From NCBI GenBank assembly GCA_030066795.1, contig JASJAW010000039.1, positions 1 to 58,375 of the forward strand: 58,375 nucleotides of DNA, written 5' to 3'. A program made the translations under genes and the position numbers. Under the pieces are notes generated by a model. That model did no database searches. It was not told the origin of the DNA and saw only the letters and a list, made by a program, of their open reading frames with translations. Positions 7,994 to 16,777 of this stretch are shown piece by piece. Numbering within the stretch: the first letter of the stretch is position 1; the number at the start of each line of letters is the position of its first letter. This DNA comes from Dinoroseobacter sp. (GTDB lineage: Bacteria; Pseudomonadota; Alphaproteobacteria; Rhodobacterales; Rhodobacteraceae).

Positions 7994-8778
7994 TATGCCC
8001 CCACGAACTGGGGTTTGCGCTTCTCGAGAAACGCGCGTCGGCCTTCGATGTAATCCGCGCTGTCGAAGCACTCTTTCACGCGGGCATCGCATTCTGCGAG
8101 GTCACGTTCGCTTTCCGGCTTAACCGTTTGGCCCACAATGAATTTCACCGAAGCGACAGTCATCGGTGCGTTCGCGGAAATCATCTTAGCGGTGTCCAGT
8201 GCGACCTCTCCGACGTCATTGTCCGGAACCACTCTGTTCACAAGTCCCATAATCCGGGCTTCCTCGGCAGTAAAGCGACGGGCGGTGAAGAAGATCTCCT
8301 TCGCGAAGGCCGGACCGACAACATCCACGAGGCGCTTGATGCCCGGGAACGCGTAGCCAAGTCCGAGCTTTGCAGCCGGTACAGCGAATTGAGAGCCTTC
8401 GCCGCAAATCCGCAGGTCGCAGCAGAGCGACAGGGCCACGCCACCGCCCACGCAGAACCCGTCGATCTGGGCGATGGTGGGCTTCGGAAACGCCTCGATC
8501 ATGTCGTAGACGCGCTTGGTTGTCGCGTTGTAATGCGCCACGCCTTCGGTTGTTGCGCGTTCACTTTCAAACTTCGAGATATCTGCCCCGGATACAAAGG
8601 CTTTTCCTCCCGCGCCGGACAGGATCAGGATGCGGACTTCCGGGTCTTCTGCAAAGCGTGCAATGGCTTTTTCCACGGCCTGCCACATCTCCAGAGAAAC
8701 GGCGTTTCGCTTTTCGGGCTGGTTGAAAATGATGCGCGCGATCTCGCCGTCTTGTTCGGTCAGGATTTTTTCAGTCAT
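7993..8778 (-). CDS. Enoyl-CoA hydratase/isomerase (crotonase) family protein lacking both hydratase glutamates
   Basis: A 261-residue crotonase-fold protein. The oxyanion-hole segments are clear: KAFVSGADISKF (residues 59-70) and CVGGGVALSLCCD (109-121). The two glutamates used by true hydratases are replaced by alanine: GGGCEL becomes GGGVAL (Ala115) and QPE becomes VPA (Ala135), 20 residues apart as in crotonase. A Tyr follows at 142 (LGLGYAFPG) and the C-terminus is FLEKRKPQFVGA, which recalls methylmalonyl-CoA decarboxylase (YgfG) as I remember it. Decarboxylation or isomerisation is therefore as plausible as hydration. It lies between the CoA-transferase and thioesterase genes, and a malonyl-CoA synthetase gene is nearby. 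Confidence 0.86.
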   Translation of the reverse strand: MTEKILTEQDGEIARIIFNQPEKRNAVSLEMWQAVEKAIARFAEDPEVRILILSGAGGKAFVSGADISKFESERATTEGVAHYNATTKRVYDMIEAFPKPTIAQIDGFCVGGGVALSLCCDLRICGEGSQFAVPAAKLGLGYAFPGIKRLVDVVGPAFAKEIFFTARRFTAEEARIMGLVNRVVPDNDVGEVALDTAKMISANAPMTVASVKFIVGQTVKPESERDLAECDARVKECFDSADYIEGRRAFLEKRKPQFVGA

Positions 8779-8794
8779 TGGAATGTCCGTTTTC

Positions 8795-10033
8795 TCAGAT
8801 CGCGCCGTCCAGCTTCATTTGCTCTATGTCAGCTGCGCTATAGCCAAGTTCCTCAAGCACTTCGCCCGCATGCTGACCCGCCAGCGGCGGCGGGGCCGCG
8901 ATATGGCTGGGCGTGCGGCTCATTACGATGGGCTGTCCCACCAGATGGGTATCACCGCGTTCCTGACTGGTGACAGGCTGTGCAAGCCCAAGGTGCTGAA
9001 CTTGAGGGTTTTCAAAAACTTGCTGGATGTTATTTATCTCGCCTGCCGGAACCCCGGAGGTGTTGAACCGATCAATCCACTCGGCCGTAGTCTTGCTGCG
9101 CGTAATCACTTCGATTTCGGCCCCGAGTGCGTCTCGGTTTTCTGATCGGCCTTCCGGCGTGGCGTAGCGGTCGTCTTCCAACCAGTCTGCACGCCCCATA
9201 GTTTCGGCGAACCGCGACCAGATGTTTGCGCCGGTGACGGCAATGTTCATGTACCCGTCCGCAGTCTTAAAGACACCGGTGGGGATGGAGGTCGGATGGT
9301 TGTTGCCGGCCTGTTTCGGAACGTCTCCGTCCATCAGGTAGCGCGCGGCCTGAAAATCCAGCATGAACACCTGTGCCTGCAAAAGCGAGGTTTGAATCCA
9401 CTGGCCTTTGCCGGAGCGCTGCCGCTCCATCAGGGCGATCAGGATACCTTGGGCTGCGAAAAGACCCGCGGTCAGGTCCGCCAGAGGGATACCCACGCGC
9501 ATCGGGCCTTCGCCCGGCTTGCCCGTGATTGACATCAGCCCGCCCATACCCTGCGCGATCTGGTCGAAACCAGGACGCTTGGAATAGGGGCCATCCTGCC
9601 CAAATCCGGAGATCGAGGCATAAACCAACCCCGGATTGGTTTTGCTCAGCGTTTCATAGTCGATGCCCAAGCGGTTTTTCACGTCCGGGCGGAAGTTCTC
9701 GACGATCACATCGGCGGTGTCGGCCAACTTGCGGAAGGCTGCGATGCCGGCCTCGCTTTTGAGGTCCAGCGTCAGGGAGCGCTTGTTCCGGTGCAGGTTC
9801 TGAAAATCGGGGCCGGAACGGGGACCACCGAACTGAGCTGTGTCGACCGGTGCTTCAACCTTGATGACGTCCGCACCCCAGTCGGCGAACTGCCGCACGC
9901 AGGTGGGCCCAGAGCGGACACGCGTCAGGTCAAGGACCCGAATTCCGTTCAGAGCCGCGCTGGCTGCGGGAATGGACGGGGTCGTGCGAGGTGCGTCGGC
10001 GTTATTCGCCCCCCGGGCCGCTGGCTGTGCCAT
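8795..10033 (-). CDS. CaiB/BaiF family (class III) CoA-transferase
   Basis: A 412-residue class III CoA-transferase. Typical blocks are GIRVLDLTRVRSGPTC, KVEAPVDTAQFGGPR, NRNKRS-type NKRSLTLDLKSEAGIA and NFRPDVKNRLGIDYETL. The catalytic aspartate of the family is in the GLMSITGKPGEGPMRVGIPLADLTAG region. Such enzymes move CoA between acyl donors and carboxylic acids, for example succinyl-CoA to a dicarboxylate. The ATG at 10033 follows GCGGAGAAG. It is divergent from a GntR gene and the first of a four-gene reverse operon, so it probably activates the acid handled by that operon. Confidence 0.92.
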   Translation of the reverse strand: MAQPAARGANNADAPRTTPSIPAASAALNGIRVLDLTRVRSGPTCVRQFADWGADVIKVEAPVDTAQFGGPRSGPDFQNLHRNKRSLTLDLKSEAGIAAFRKLADTADVIVENFRPDVKNRLGIDYETLSKTNPGLVYASISGFGQDGPYSKRPGFDQIAQGMGGLMSITGKPGEGPMRVGIPLADLTAGLFAAQGILIALMERQRSGKGQWIQTSLLQAQVFMLDFQAARYLMDGDVPKQAGNNHPTSIPTGVFKTADGYMNIAVTGANIWSRFAETMGRADWLEDDRYATPEGRSENRDALGAEIEVITRSKTTAEWIDRFNTSGVPAGEINNIQQVFENPQVQHLGLAQPVTSQERGDTHLVGQPIVMSRTPSHIAAPPPLAGQHAGEVLEELGYSAADIEQMKLDGAI

Positions 10034-10075
10034 GGTGCTTCTCCGCTGGAATAACCGATGGGTTATGATGTATGA

Positions 10076-10113
10076 CAACAATCAGACAAAGACAATATGA
10101 ATGTTGATTGTTG
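10076..10113. promoter_or_regulatory. Inverted repeat between CoA-transferase and GntR genes
   Basis: A 9-bp perfect inverted repeat, CAACAATCA ... TGATTGTTG, has arms 20 nt apart between two divergent genes. The right arm continues into TGTTGACAA (10109-10117), the same 9-mer found in the operator of the first GntR gene. It is a good candidate operator for the adjacent regulator and possibly a cross-regulated site. Confidence 0.5.
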
Positions 10114-10144
10114 ACAAAAATACGATAAGTCTGCAGGTGAAACC

Positions 10145-10852
10145 ATGAGCATGAATGCAAGACCCATAGGGGGCCGGCGCGAAACACTGGCCGGAGAGGT
10201 GCGCGGCGAGATCGAGCGCATGATTGTGGCTGGCGACTTGAAAGCAGGTGAGAAGCTAAACGAGCTGTCTCTGGCCACGGCGATGGGCGTGAGCCGCGGG
10301 ACCGTGCGCGAGGCGATCCGGTCTCTGGCTGACAGTGGCCTCATTGACCTCATCGCCAATCGCGGAGCTTTCGTGCATGAAACCACGCTCGATGAGGTGC
10401 GAAACCTCTATGACTTGCGAGGATCGATTTTCGCCATGGCCTGTGCAGCCTCTGCGCGGCGCGTCGGAGGCGGGCAGGAAACGGGACTGGTCGCGAAGTT
10501 AAAGGCTAACCTGGAGGCCATGCAGGTCTCACACAGCCGCGATGACCGGACAGCCTACTATGATCTCAACATCGCCTTCCATGACATGTTGTTGGAGGGG
10601 GCAGGCAACCCAAAGGCTAAGACGATCTACGACAACTTGGTCAAGGAAATGCACCTTTTTCGACGTCGCGGCCTGTCTGTGCCGACGAACATCGCGCAGT
10701 CGATTGCCGAACATGCAGCCATCGTGGCAGCGGTTGATGTGGGCGATTCCGAAGGGGCGCGTCTGGCCGCGCTCAATCACATCGAAAGCGGGTTCGCTCG
10801 CTACATGCAGCTTCTCGAAGAGACACCCGCGCTCGTCCAGGGGGCCGACTAG
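10145..10852 (+). CDS. GntR-family transcriptional regulator (FadR/FCD subfamily)
   Basis: A 235-residue regulator with an N-terminal winged helix (LATAMGVSRGTVREAIRSL, about residues 40-58) and a C-terminal FCD domain with the metal/acid-binding histidine pattern (NIAFHDMLLEGA and later AEHAAIVAA). It resembles the regulator at 1353. Its start follows CAGGTGA. It is divergent from the CoA-transferase gene across a long inverted repeat and is followed after 17 nt by the malonyl-CoA synthetase gene. It probably controls both directions in response to a carboxylic acid or acyl-CoA. Confidence 0.9.
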   Translation: MSMNARPIGGRRETLAGEVRGEIERMIVAGDLKAGEKLNELSLATAMGVSRGTVREAIRSLADSGLIDLIANRGAFVHETTLDEVRNLYDLRGSIFAMACAASARRVGGGQETGLVAKLKANLEAMQVSHSRDDRTAYYDLNIAFHDMLLEGAGNPKAKTIYDNLVKEMHLFRRRGLSVPTNIAQSIAEHAAIVAAVDVGDSEGARLAALNHIESGFARYMQLLEETPALVQGAD

Positions 10853-10869
10853 GAAAGGATACCATCGGT

Positions 10870-12393
10870 ATGGTTAATCCGCTTTTTGATACGATTTTTG
10901 GTCAGCATGCGGGCAGCTCTGCCCCGTTTCTGTGTCTGCCGGACGGGACGGTTCAAACCTATGCGACCTTTCTTGCCGAGGCAGCGCGCTATGCAAACGC
11001 ACTGTCGGAGAAAGGCATAAAGCCCGGTGACCGGGTCGCGGTCCATGTCACGAAGTCTCCTGCCGCGCTTGCCCTCTATGTCGGCTGTCTTCAGGCCGGC
11101 GCAGTATTTCTGCCGCTGAACACAGCTTACACGCCCGCAGAGCTGGAGTATTTCATCGGCGACAGCGCAGCTGCTCTATTTGTTTGTGACCCTGCAGAAG
11201 CGAGCGACCTGTTGCTCGTGACGCGGCAAGCAGGCTGCGACTTGGAGACCCTTGATGCTGCCGGGCAGGGTAGCCTTGCGGACCTCGCAGTAGTGCAGCC
11301 GGACAGCTTCGAGACCGCCGCACGTGACGCCGAAGACCTCGCGGCGCTGCTCTATACCTCCGGTACGACCGGGCGCTCCAAGGGCGCGATGCTGACCCAG
11401 CGCAACCTTCTGTCAAATGCGCAGGCGCTGATCGAAACCTGGCGTTTTACGTCCGACGACGTGCTGCTGCACGCGCTCCCGATTTTTCACGCCCATGGCT
11501 TGTTTGTGGCCACCAACACGCTCGCGCTTGCCGGCGGTTCGCTGATCTTCCTGCCGAAGTTCAATGCGGATGTGGTCGTGGACAGGCTGCCAGAGGCGAC
11601 CTCAATGATGGGTGTGCCCACGTTCTATACGCGCCTTCTGGATACGCCCGCGTTCACCAAGGATCTTGTCGCGCACATGCGCCTGTTCATTTCCGGGTCC
11701 GCGCCGCTTCTGGCCGAAACCCACGAGCGGTTCGAGGCGCGTACGGGCCACCGGATCCTTGAGCGCTACGGCATGACCGAGACCTCAATGAACACGTCCA
11801 ACCCCTATGATGGCGAGCGGCGGGCGGGCACGGTGGGCTTTCCCTTACCGGGCGTCGAGGCAAAGGTGTGCGACCCAGAAACGGGCGCTGAGCTGCCGCA
11901 AGGGGAGATCGGCGTTTTGGAAGTGCGTGGTCCCAACGTGTTCAAGGGGTATTGGCAGATGCCCGAGAAAACCGCGGCAGAATTGCGGGAGAACGGCTTC
12001 TTCATTACCGGCGACCTGTCCCGGATCGATGCGGAGGGCTACGTGCACATTGTCGGGCGCGGAAAAGACCTTATCATCTCGGGCGGCTACAACATCTACC
12101 CCAAGGAGATCGAGCTGTTCCTCGACGACCAGCCCGGTGTTCTGGAGACAGCAGTCGTCGGCGCTCCGCATCCCGATTTCGGGGAAAGCGTCGTCGCGGT
12201 TCTTGTGCCCGAGGCAGGGGCGAAGATCGACCTTGCCGCGTTGGAGGCCGCAGCACGGGCCTCGCTGGCGGGGTTCAAGCTGCCGCGTCATTTCGCAATC
12301 GTCGACGCGCTGCCGCGCAACACGATGGGCAAGGTGCAGAAGAACCTCTTGCGCGACGACTATGCCCATGTCTTCCGGGCCGAAGCCAGTTGA
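10870..12393 (+). CDS. matB: Malonyl-CoA synthetase-like acyl-CoA ligase (MatB type)
   Basis: A 507-residue ANL-superfamily ligase. The AMP/phosphate loop is LLYTSGTTGRSKGAML (about residues 157-172), followed by the RYGMTET motif, GYWQMPEKT, and the C-terminal hinge and lysine motifs GRGKDLIISGGYNIYPKE and PRNTMGKVQKN. The N-terminus and the PIFHAHGLFVATN block match the malonyl-CoA synthetase branch, which makes malonyl- or methylmalonyl-CoA from the free acid with ATP. It is the first structural gene after the GntR regulator. The general ligase assignment is very secure; the malonate specificity rests on remembered family similarity. Confidence 0.88.
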   Translation: MVNPLFDTIFGQHAGSSAPFLCLPDGTVQTYATFLAEAARYANALSEKGIKPGDRVAVHVTKSPAALALYVGCLQAGAVFLPLNTAYTPAELEYFIGDSAAALFVCDPAEASDLLLVTRQAGCDLETLDAAGQGSLADLAVVQPDSFETAARDAEDLAALLYTSGTTGRSKGAMLTQRNLLSNAQALIETWRFTSDDVLLHALPIFHAHGLFVATNTLALAGGSLIFLPKFNADVVVDRLPEATSMMGVPTFYTRLLDTPAFTKDLVAHMRLFISGSAPLLAETHERFEARTGHRILERYGMTETSMNTSNPYDGERRAGTVGFPLPGVEAKVCDPETGAELPQGEIGVLEVRGPNVFKGYWQMPEKTAAELRENGFFITGDLSRIDAEGYVHIVGRGKDLIISGGYNIYPKEIELFLDDQPGVLETAVVGAPHPDFGESVVAVLVPEAGAKIDLAALEAAARASLAGFKLPRHFAIVDALPRNTMGKVQKNLLRDDYAHVFRAEAS

Positions 12394-12400
12394 GACTATC

Positions 12401-13105
12401 ATGACCCAGACCGTGATCCGGGCCGCAATCAATACCGGAAACCGCGCGCTGGTTCAGCAAAGCGACGATGGCGGTCTGGGCGGGGTCAGCCCCGCGCTGG
12501 CCGCCGCCTGGGCCGAAGCGCAGGGCGCGACGCTTGAGACCGTGGTCTATCGCGGGGCGCGCAAGGTGTTTGACGATGCAGGAAGCGGTGCGTGGGATAT
12601 CGCGTTTCTGGCCATCGATCCGGCGCGCGCGGGCCGCGTCTCCTTCTCGGTCCCCTATGTGCAGATCGAGGCGAGCTACGCCGTGCGCGCCGACAGCCCT
12701 TTTCAGGCCGTGCAGGAAGCCGATGCTCCCGGTGTCCAGATCCTGACGGGGCGGGGGTCTGCTTATGATCTTTACCTGAGCGGAATATTGCAGAATGCCC
12801 GGATTCTGCACGGGGATACGCCCGGTGAGAGCTTTGAGAAGTTTAAAGCCGGTGAGGGCGATCTGGTCGCCGGGGTGCGACAGTCTTTGGAGAGGGTCTT
12901 CGCAACTGATCCCGCCTATCGCATCCTGCCCGGCCGGTTCGGCACCATCGACCAGGCCATGGCGCTGCCCGCGCCGGATCATCCGCTTCTGCCCGCGCTC
13001 AACAGCTTCGTGGCACAGGCCATTGGTACCGGGCTTGTGGCCCGGGCGCTGGCAGACAGCGGGCAGGGGCATTTGCGTATACCCCACAGCTCCGGGCATT
13101 CGTGA
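12401..13105 (+). CDS. Leaderless solute-binding (SBP_bac_3-like) domain protein
   Basis: A 234-residue protein with the fold signature of amino-acid-type periplasmic receptors: GVSPALAAAWAEAQG, WDIAFLAIDPARAGRVSFSVPYVQIEASYAVR and a C-terminal LARALADSG. The second block is typical of the ligand-binding domain. It starts MTQTVIRAAINTG and has no signal peptide or lipobox, and no ABC permease or ATPase genes are near. It is thus probably cytoplasmic and may bind or process a ligand, as cyclohexadienyl-dehydratase-type relatives do. It sits 7 nt after matB and its stop overlaps the next gene's start (TGATG). Confidence 0.75.
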   Translation: MTQTVIRAAINTGNRALVQQSDDGGLGGVSPALAAAWAEAQGATLETVVYRGARKVFDDAGSGAWDIAFLAIDPARAGRVSFSVPYVQIEASYAVRADSPFQAVQEADAPGVQILTGRGSAYDLYLSGILQNARILHGDTPGESFEKFKAGEGDLVAGVRQSLERVFATDPAYRILPGRFGTIDQAMALPAPDHPLLPALNSFVAQAIGTGLVARALADSGQGHLRIPHSSGHS

Positions 13106-14172
13106 TGCAGGGGGTGCGCGCCATGTGGATGCGCGGGGGCAGCTCGAAAGGCGGTTATTTCCTGGCTTCTGACCTGCCTGCCGATCCCGCGGCCCGCGAT
13201 GCGCTTCTGCTGGCGATCATGGGCAGCCCGGACCCGCGCCAGATTGACGGGATGGGCGGGGCGGACCCGCTGACGTCCAAGGTGGCGGTGGTGTCGCCCT
13301 CGGGCCGGCCTGATGCGGATGTGGACTACCTGTTTTTACAGGTCATGGTGGACCGCGCCGTCGTCACCGATGCCCAGAACTGCGGGAATATCCTTGCCGG
13401 GGTCGGGCCCTTTGCGATCGAGCGCGGCCTTGTGGCAGCGCAGGACCCCGAGACACCTGTGCGCATCCATATGGTGAACAGCGATCAGCAGGCGCTGGCC
13501 CGTGTTCCGACACCGGACGGGCAGGTGCGCTACGGCGGCGCTGCCGCTATCTCCGGTGTGCCGGGGACAGCAGCCCCCATCCCCATAGAGTTTCGCGACA
13601 CGGCCGGGTCAATCTGCGGTGCCCTGTTTCCCACCGGGCGGGTGCGCGACGATCTGGACGGGATCGAGGCCACCCTGATCGACAACGGGATGCCAAGCGT
13701 GATCCTGCGAGCCTCAGACCTCGGGATCGCTGGCGACGAAGCGCCGGAGGTTCTGGAGGCGAACACAAATTTGCGCGACCGGCTGGAGGCGCTGCGCGCG
13801 CTCGCCGGTCCTCTGATGAACCTCGGCGATGTGGCCGACAAGACAGTTCCGAAAATGGTTCTGGTCAGCCCGCCGCGCGCGGGCGGGGCAATCCTGACCC
13901 GCAGTTTCATCCCGCATCGCTGCCACAGTGCCATCGGGGTACTGGGTGCTGTGTCCGTGGCGACCGCCTGCCTGACTGACGGCGCCGTAGGAAGCGATCT
14001 TGCGCTGACTGTCGAAGGAAACCCCGCGGCGCTGTCCATCGAACATCCCAGCGGGGAGTTTACTGTCCTCGGGCATCGTGACGCCGCGGGGCAGGTTGTG
14101 CCGTCCGAGGTCTTGCGCACTGCGCGCAAGTTGATGGACGGGGTGGTGTTCCCGAGGGAGGACGGGGCATGA
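13105..14172 (+). CDS. PrpF/4-oxalomesaconate tautomerase-like isomerase
   Basis: About 355 residues of the PrpF family (diaminopimelate-epimerase fold), which shift or isomerise C=C bonds in aconitate-like acids. Landmarks are the N-terminal MWMRGGSSKGGYF, DGMGGADPLTSKVAVVSPS, the cysteine motif DAQNCGNILAGVGPFAIE and the second half VSPPRAGGAILTRSF. The same arrangement is found in the paralogue at 25044. It overlaps the preceding stop by one base and the next start by four, so it lies in a tight operon with the binding-domain protein and a DUF1932 dehydrogenase. The exact substrate, such as oxalomesaconate or methylaconitate, is undetermined. Confidence 0.88.
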   Translation: MQGVRAMWMRGGSSKGGYFLASDLPADPAARDALLLAIMGSPDPRQIDGMGGADPLTSKVAVVSPSGRPDADVDYLFLQVMVDRAVVTDAQNCGNILAGVGPFAIERGLVAAQDPETPVRIHMVNSDQQALARVPTPDGQVRYGGAAAISGVPGTAAPIPIEFRDTAGSICGALFPTGRVRDDLDGIEATLIDNGMPSVILRASDLGIAGDEAPEVLEANTNLRDRLEALRALAGPLMNLGDVADKTVPKMVLVSPPRAGGAILTRSFIPHRCHSAIGVLGAVSVATACLTDGAVGSDLALTVEGNPAALSIEHPSGEFTVLGHRDAAGQVVPSEVLRTARKLMDGVVFPREDGA

Positions 14173-15047
14173 AAATCGCGTTCATCGGCATGGGAGAGGC
14201 AGGTGCCGCGCTTGTAAAGGGCTGGGGCGCCGCGCGTGCGCCCCAGATTACGGCTTATGACATCAAGAGCGATGTGCCTGACACCGCCCCCGAAATCGCC
14301 ACCCGCTGTGCCGCGCTTGGAATTGAGAGGGCCTCAAGCCCCGCTGACGCGCTGTCGGGAGCCGAGCTGGTCTTCTCGACCGTTACGGCAGATCAGGCGC
14401 TGATTGCCGCGCAAGCGGGCGCGCCGCACCTTGCGTCAGGCGCTGTATGGTGCGACCTGAATTCCTGTGCGCCGGGCACCAAGCGCCGCGCTGCCGCTGT
14501 GATCGAGAAGGCCGGCGGGCGGTATCTGGACGTCGCTGTCATGGCGGCGGTCTATCCCAGGATGAACATGGTGCCGCTCTTGATCTCGGGCCCGCACGCG
14601 GCGGATCTGGAACCGGTTCTGGCCGCACTTCCCATGTCGCCTAAGCGGGTGGAGGGGGATGTCGGCCGCGCCTCTTCCATCAAGATGATCCGTTCGGTGA
14701 TGGTGAAAGGGATGGAGGCGCTGACCGCCGAGTGCGTGCTGGCCGCGCGGGCCGCCGGGGTAGAGGCGGAGGTTCTGGCATCGCTTGAGCGCAGCCACCC
14801 GGGCACCGAATGGGAGGCGAAATCGGTCTATAATCTGGAGCGCATGCTGGTGCATGGCGTACGTCGTGCGGCAGAGATGGAGGAAGTGGCGAAAACACTT
14901 GCCGAGCTCGATCTGCCCAACGCCTTGGTCCAGGCAACCGTGGACTGGCAGCGTCGCATCGCCGCCACCTCAGTCGCGCGCCCGGAAGAGACCGATCCGA
15001 TTGGTCCTGTGGCAGACGATTTGCTGGCCGCGCTCAAAGCGCGCTGA
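14169..15047 (+). CDS. NAD(P)-binding 6-phosphogluconate-dehydrogenase-like protein with DUF1932 domain
   Basis: A 292-residue beta-hydroxyacid-dehydrogenase-like protein. The N-terminal Rossmann motif is IAFIGMGEAGAALVKGWG, followed by LVFSTVTADQALIAAQ and the substrate-side DLNSCAPGTKR. The helical C-terminal half, with SIKMIRSVMVKGMEALTAE, matches DUF1932. Relatives reduce or oxidise 2- or 3-hydroxy acids, but few are characterised. It is coupled to the PrpF gene by an ATGA overlap and probably acts on its product. Its 3' end overlaps the convergent dehydrogenase gene by 14 bp. Confidence 0.85.
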   Translation: MKIAFIGMGEAGAALVKGWGAARAPQITAYDIKSDVPDTAPEIATRCAALGIERASSPADALSGAELVFSTVTADQALIAAQAGAPHLASGAVWCDLNSCAPGTKRRAAAVIEKAGGRYLDVAVMAAVYPRMNMVPLLISGPHAADLEPVLAALPMSPKRVEGDVGRASSIKMIRSVMVKGMEALTAECVLAARAAGVEAEVLASLERSHPGTEWEAKSVYNLERMLVHGVRRAAEMEEVAKTLAELDLPNALVQATVDWQRRIAATSVARPEETDPIGPVADDLLAALKAR

Positions 15048-16092
15048 TGATCGCTGCAGCAAAACCGCGGGTGGTGCCCTGTCCGCCGAGATCCGGTGTC
15101 CGCGCCTTGCTGTCTTCGAGCGCCGTTTCAAGCGCACTCTCCAACGCTTTCTGAGCGTTTAGAAATTCAGATCTCATATGTCGATGGCCGAGCCAACCAA
15201 GGAGCATCGCCGCCGATCCGATCAGCGAGGCTGGGTTTGCAATGCCGCGCCCTGCGATATCCGGCGCGCTGCCGTGTTGGGCCTGAGCCATGGCATGCTC
15301 GGTTCCGGCATTAAGAGAAGCAGCCAATCCCAGACTGCCTGACAATTCAGAGGTCAGGTCAGACAGGATGTCGCCATACATGTTGGTTGTGACGATAACG
15401 TCGTAGGCGTCGGGTGTGCGCACCACATGCGCCACCATCGCGTCAATCAGGACTTCGTCATACGCGATCTCGGGGTGGGCGGCGGCGGCTTTGCGTGTCT
15501 CCTCCAGAAAGAGACCGTCAGAGAGACGCAGCACATTTGCCTTGTGCACGGCCGTGACCTTGCCCCGGCGCGTGGCCGCCAGCGCGAACGCGTCCTTTGC
15601 GATCCGCGCGCAGGCGTGCCGTGTGATCTTTCGGAGCGCCAGGACCATATCCGGGTCGGGCATCACCTCTCCGGGGCCGGAGGCCATGTTCCGGTCTGCA
15701 TAGAAGCCTTCGGTATTCTCGCGCAGAACCACAAGATCGAAGGCGGGCGCAACAGGACGCGGCAGGAAGGCCCTTGTGCTTGCGGGGCGAATATTCGCGT
15801 ACAGGTCCAGTTCGATCCGGAGCCTGCCTGACGGGTTCAAGCCGCCCTCCGCCACGGGCGGGTACTCGTTATGCGAAACCGGTCCGAGAACGATGCCGTC
15901 ACTGGCGCGTGCAGCGGCAAGAACGTGATCCGGGAAGGTCGTGCCTAATTTGGAAAGAGACTTGAAACCAATCTCTTGCATGTTGAAGTGCAGGCCAAGG
16001 CTAAACTTTTTGTCGACAACCTGCAGAACCGACAGGGTGGCTGTCGTAATTTCCGGCCCGATCCCATCACCTTCCAGAACGCAAAGCTTCAC
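15034..16092 (-). CDS. Isocitrate/isopropylmalate dehydrogenase-family protein (tartrate/homoisocitrate-like)
   Basis: A 352-residue member of the beta-decarboxylating dehydrogenase family. It starts with CVLEGDGIGPEI and has VVLRENTEGFYADRN, the catalytic Lys region VTAVHKANVLRLSDG, and the metal-binding NMYGDILSDLTSELSGSLG. The family oxidises and decarboxylates (R)-malate-type acids. NADP isocitrate dehydrogenase is encoded elsewhere in the window (icd), so this is probably a catabolic paralogue acting on another malate-like acid such as tartrate or an alkylmalate. It overlaps the upstream GntR gene by 4 bp (ATGA) and forms an operon with it. Confidence 0.88.
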   Translation of the reverse strand: MKLCVLEGDGIGPEITTATLSVLQVVDKKFSLGLHFNMQEIGFKSLSKLGTTFPDHVLAAARASDGIVLGPVSHNEYPPVAEGGLNPSGRLRIELDLYANIRPASTRAFLPRPVAPAFDLVVLRENTEGFYADRNMASGPGEVMPDPDMVLALRKITRHACARIAKDAFALAATRRGKVTAVHKANVLRLSDGLFLEETRKAAAAHPEIAYDEVLIDAMVAHVVRTPDAYDVIVTTNMYGDILSDLTSELSGSLGLAASLNAGTEHAMAQAQHGSAPDIAGRGIANPASLIGSAAMLLGWLGHRHMRSEFLNAQKALESALETALEDSKARTPDLGGQGTTRGFAAAIISAL

Positions 16093-16754
16093 AACGTGCC
16101 CTCCGAGCGTAGCTGCCGCAATCTGACCTGATGCGCGGCGTCGATGTGGCGGCGCATCGCGGCTTCGGCTTTGTCGCCATCGCGGGCGCGCAGCGCCTCG
16201 ATCAGATCGGCATGCTCCGTCACAGCCAGCCGTGCGCGCTCGCCTTCTTCCATGGTCGAGGGGCCAAGGATGAGAAGCGTCTTCTTCAGCCCCTCGACCG
16301 ATTTCGACAGATACCTGTTGCGCGCCGTGTTCAGAAGCGCGTCATGGAATTGGCGGTTGAGGCGATAGAGCAGGTCCATATCGTTCAACGCTGCCTCCAT
16401 TTCGCGGTTAATCGCGTCGAGTTCGGCGAGTTCAACTTCGGACGCGGCCCGAGCCGACAACCGTGCGGCGGTCCCTTCAAGAACCGCGCGCATGTCGTAG
16501 AGCTCGTTGACCTCCGCATAGTCGAGCGTGCGAATGCGGGCGCCAGACCGTGGTACATGCACGACGAGGCCGTCTGCCTCCATCTGCCGGATCGCTTCCC
16601 GGACCGGCGTGCGGGAAATGCCGAGCCGGGCTGCGAGTTCCGTTTCCAGTAGTCTGTCGCCGGGTGTGAGCTTGCCAGTCCGGATTTCTTCCAGCAGGCG
16701 CACGTACGCGTCCTGGCCCTGACTCTTTTCCGGTTTCTTTATGGGTTCGCGCAT
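16089..16754 (-). CDS. GntR-family transcriptional regulator (FCD subfamily)
   Basis: A 221-residue regulator. The N-terminal winged helix contains LAARLGISRTPVREAIRQME (about residues 41-60), and an FCD domain follows with NRQFHDALLNTARN and MRRHIDAAHQ histidine-bearing helices. The ATG at 16754 is preceded by AGAGGG at good spacing; longer readings run back through the divergent transporter gene and are rejected. It is coupled to the beta-decarboxylating dehydrogenase and divergent from the AbrB-type gene. A near-palindrome lies 24 nt upstream of its start. Confidence 0.9.
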   Translation of the reverse strand: MREPIKKPEKSQGQDAYVRLLEEIRTGKLTPGDRLLETELAARLGISRTPVREAIRQMEADGLVVHVPRSGARIRTLDYAEVNELYDMRAVLEGTAARLSARAASEVELAELDAINREMEAALNDMDLLYRLNRQFHDALLNTARNRYLSKSVEGLKKTLLILGPSTMEEGERARLAVTEHADLIEALRARDGDKAEAAMRRHIDAAHQVRLRQLRSEGTL

Positions 16755-16777
16755 CGCGGCCCTCTTACTGCTTGCAT

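Noticed and set aside
7993..8092. Longer thioesterase starting inside the crotonase gene
   Set aside because: The TAATG overlap and family length support the start at 7993.
11807..12400. Extension of the binding-domain protein into the matB gene
   Set aside because: That part is the other-frame shadow of matB; the domain starts at the ATG at 12401.
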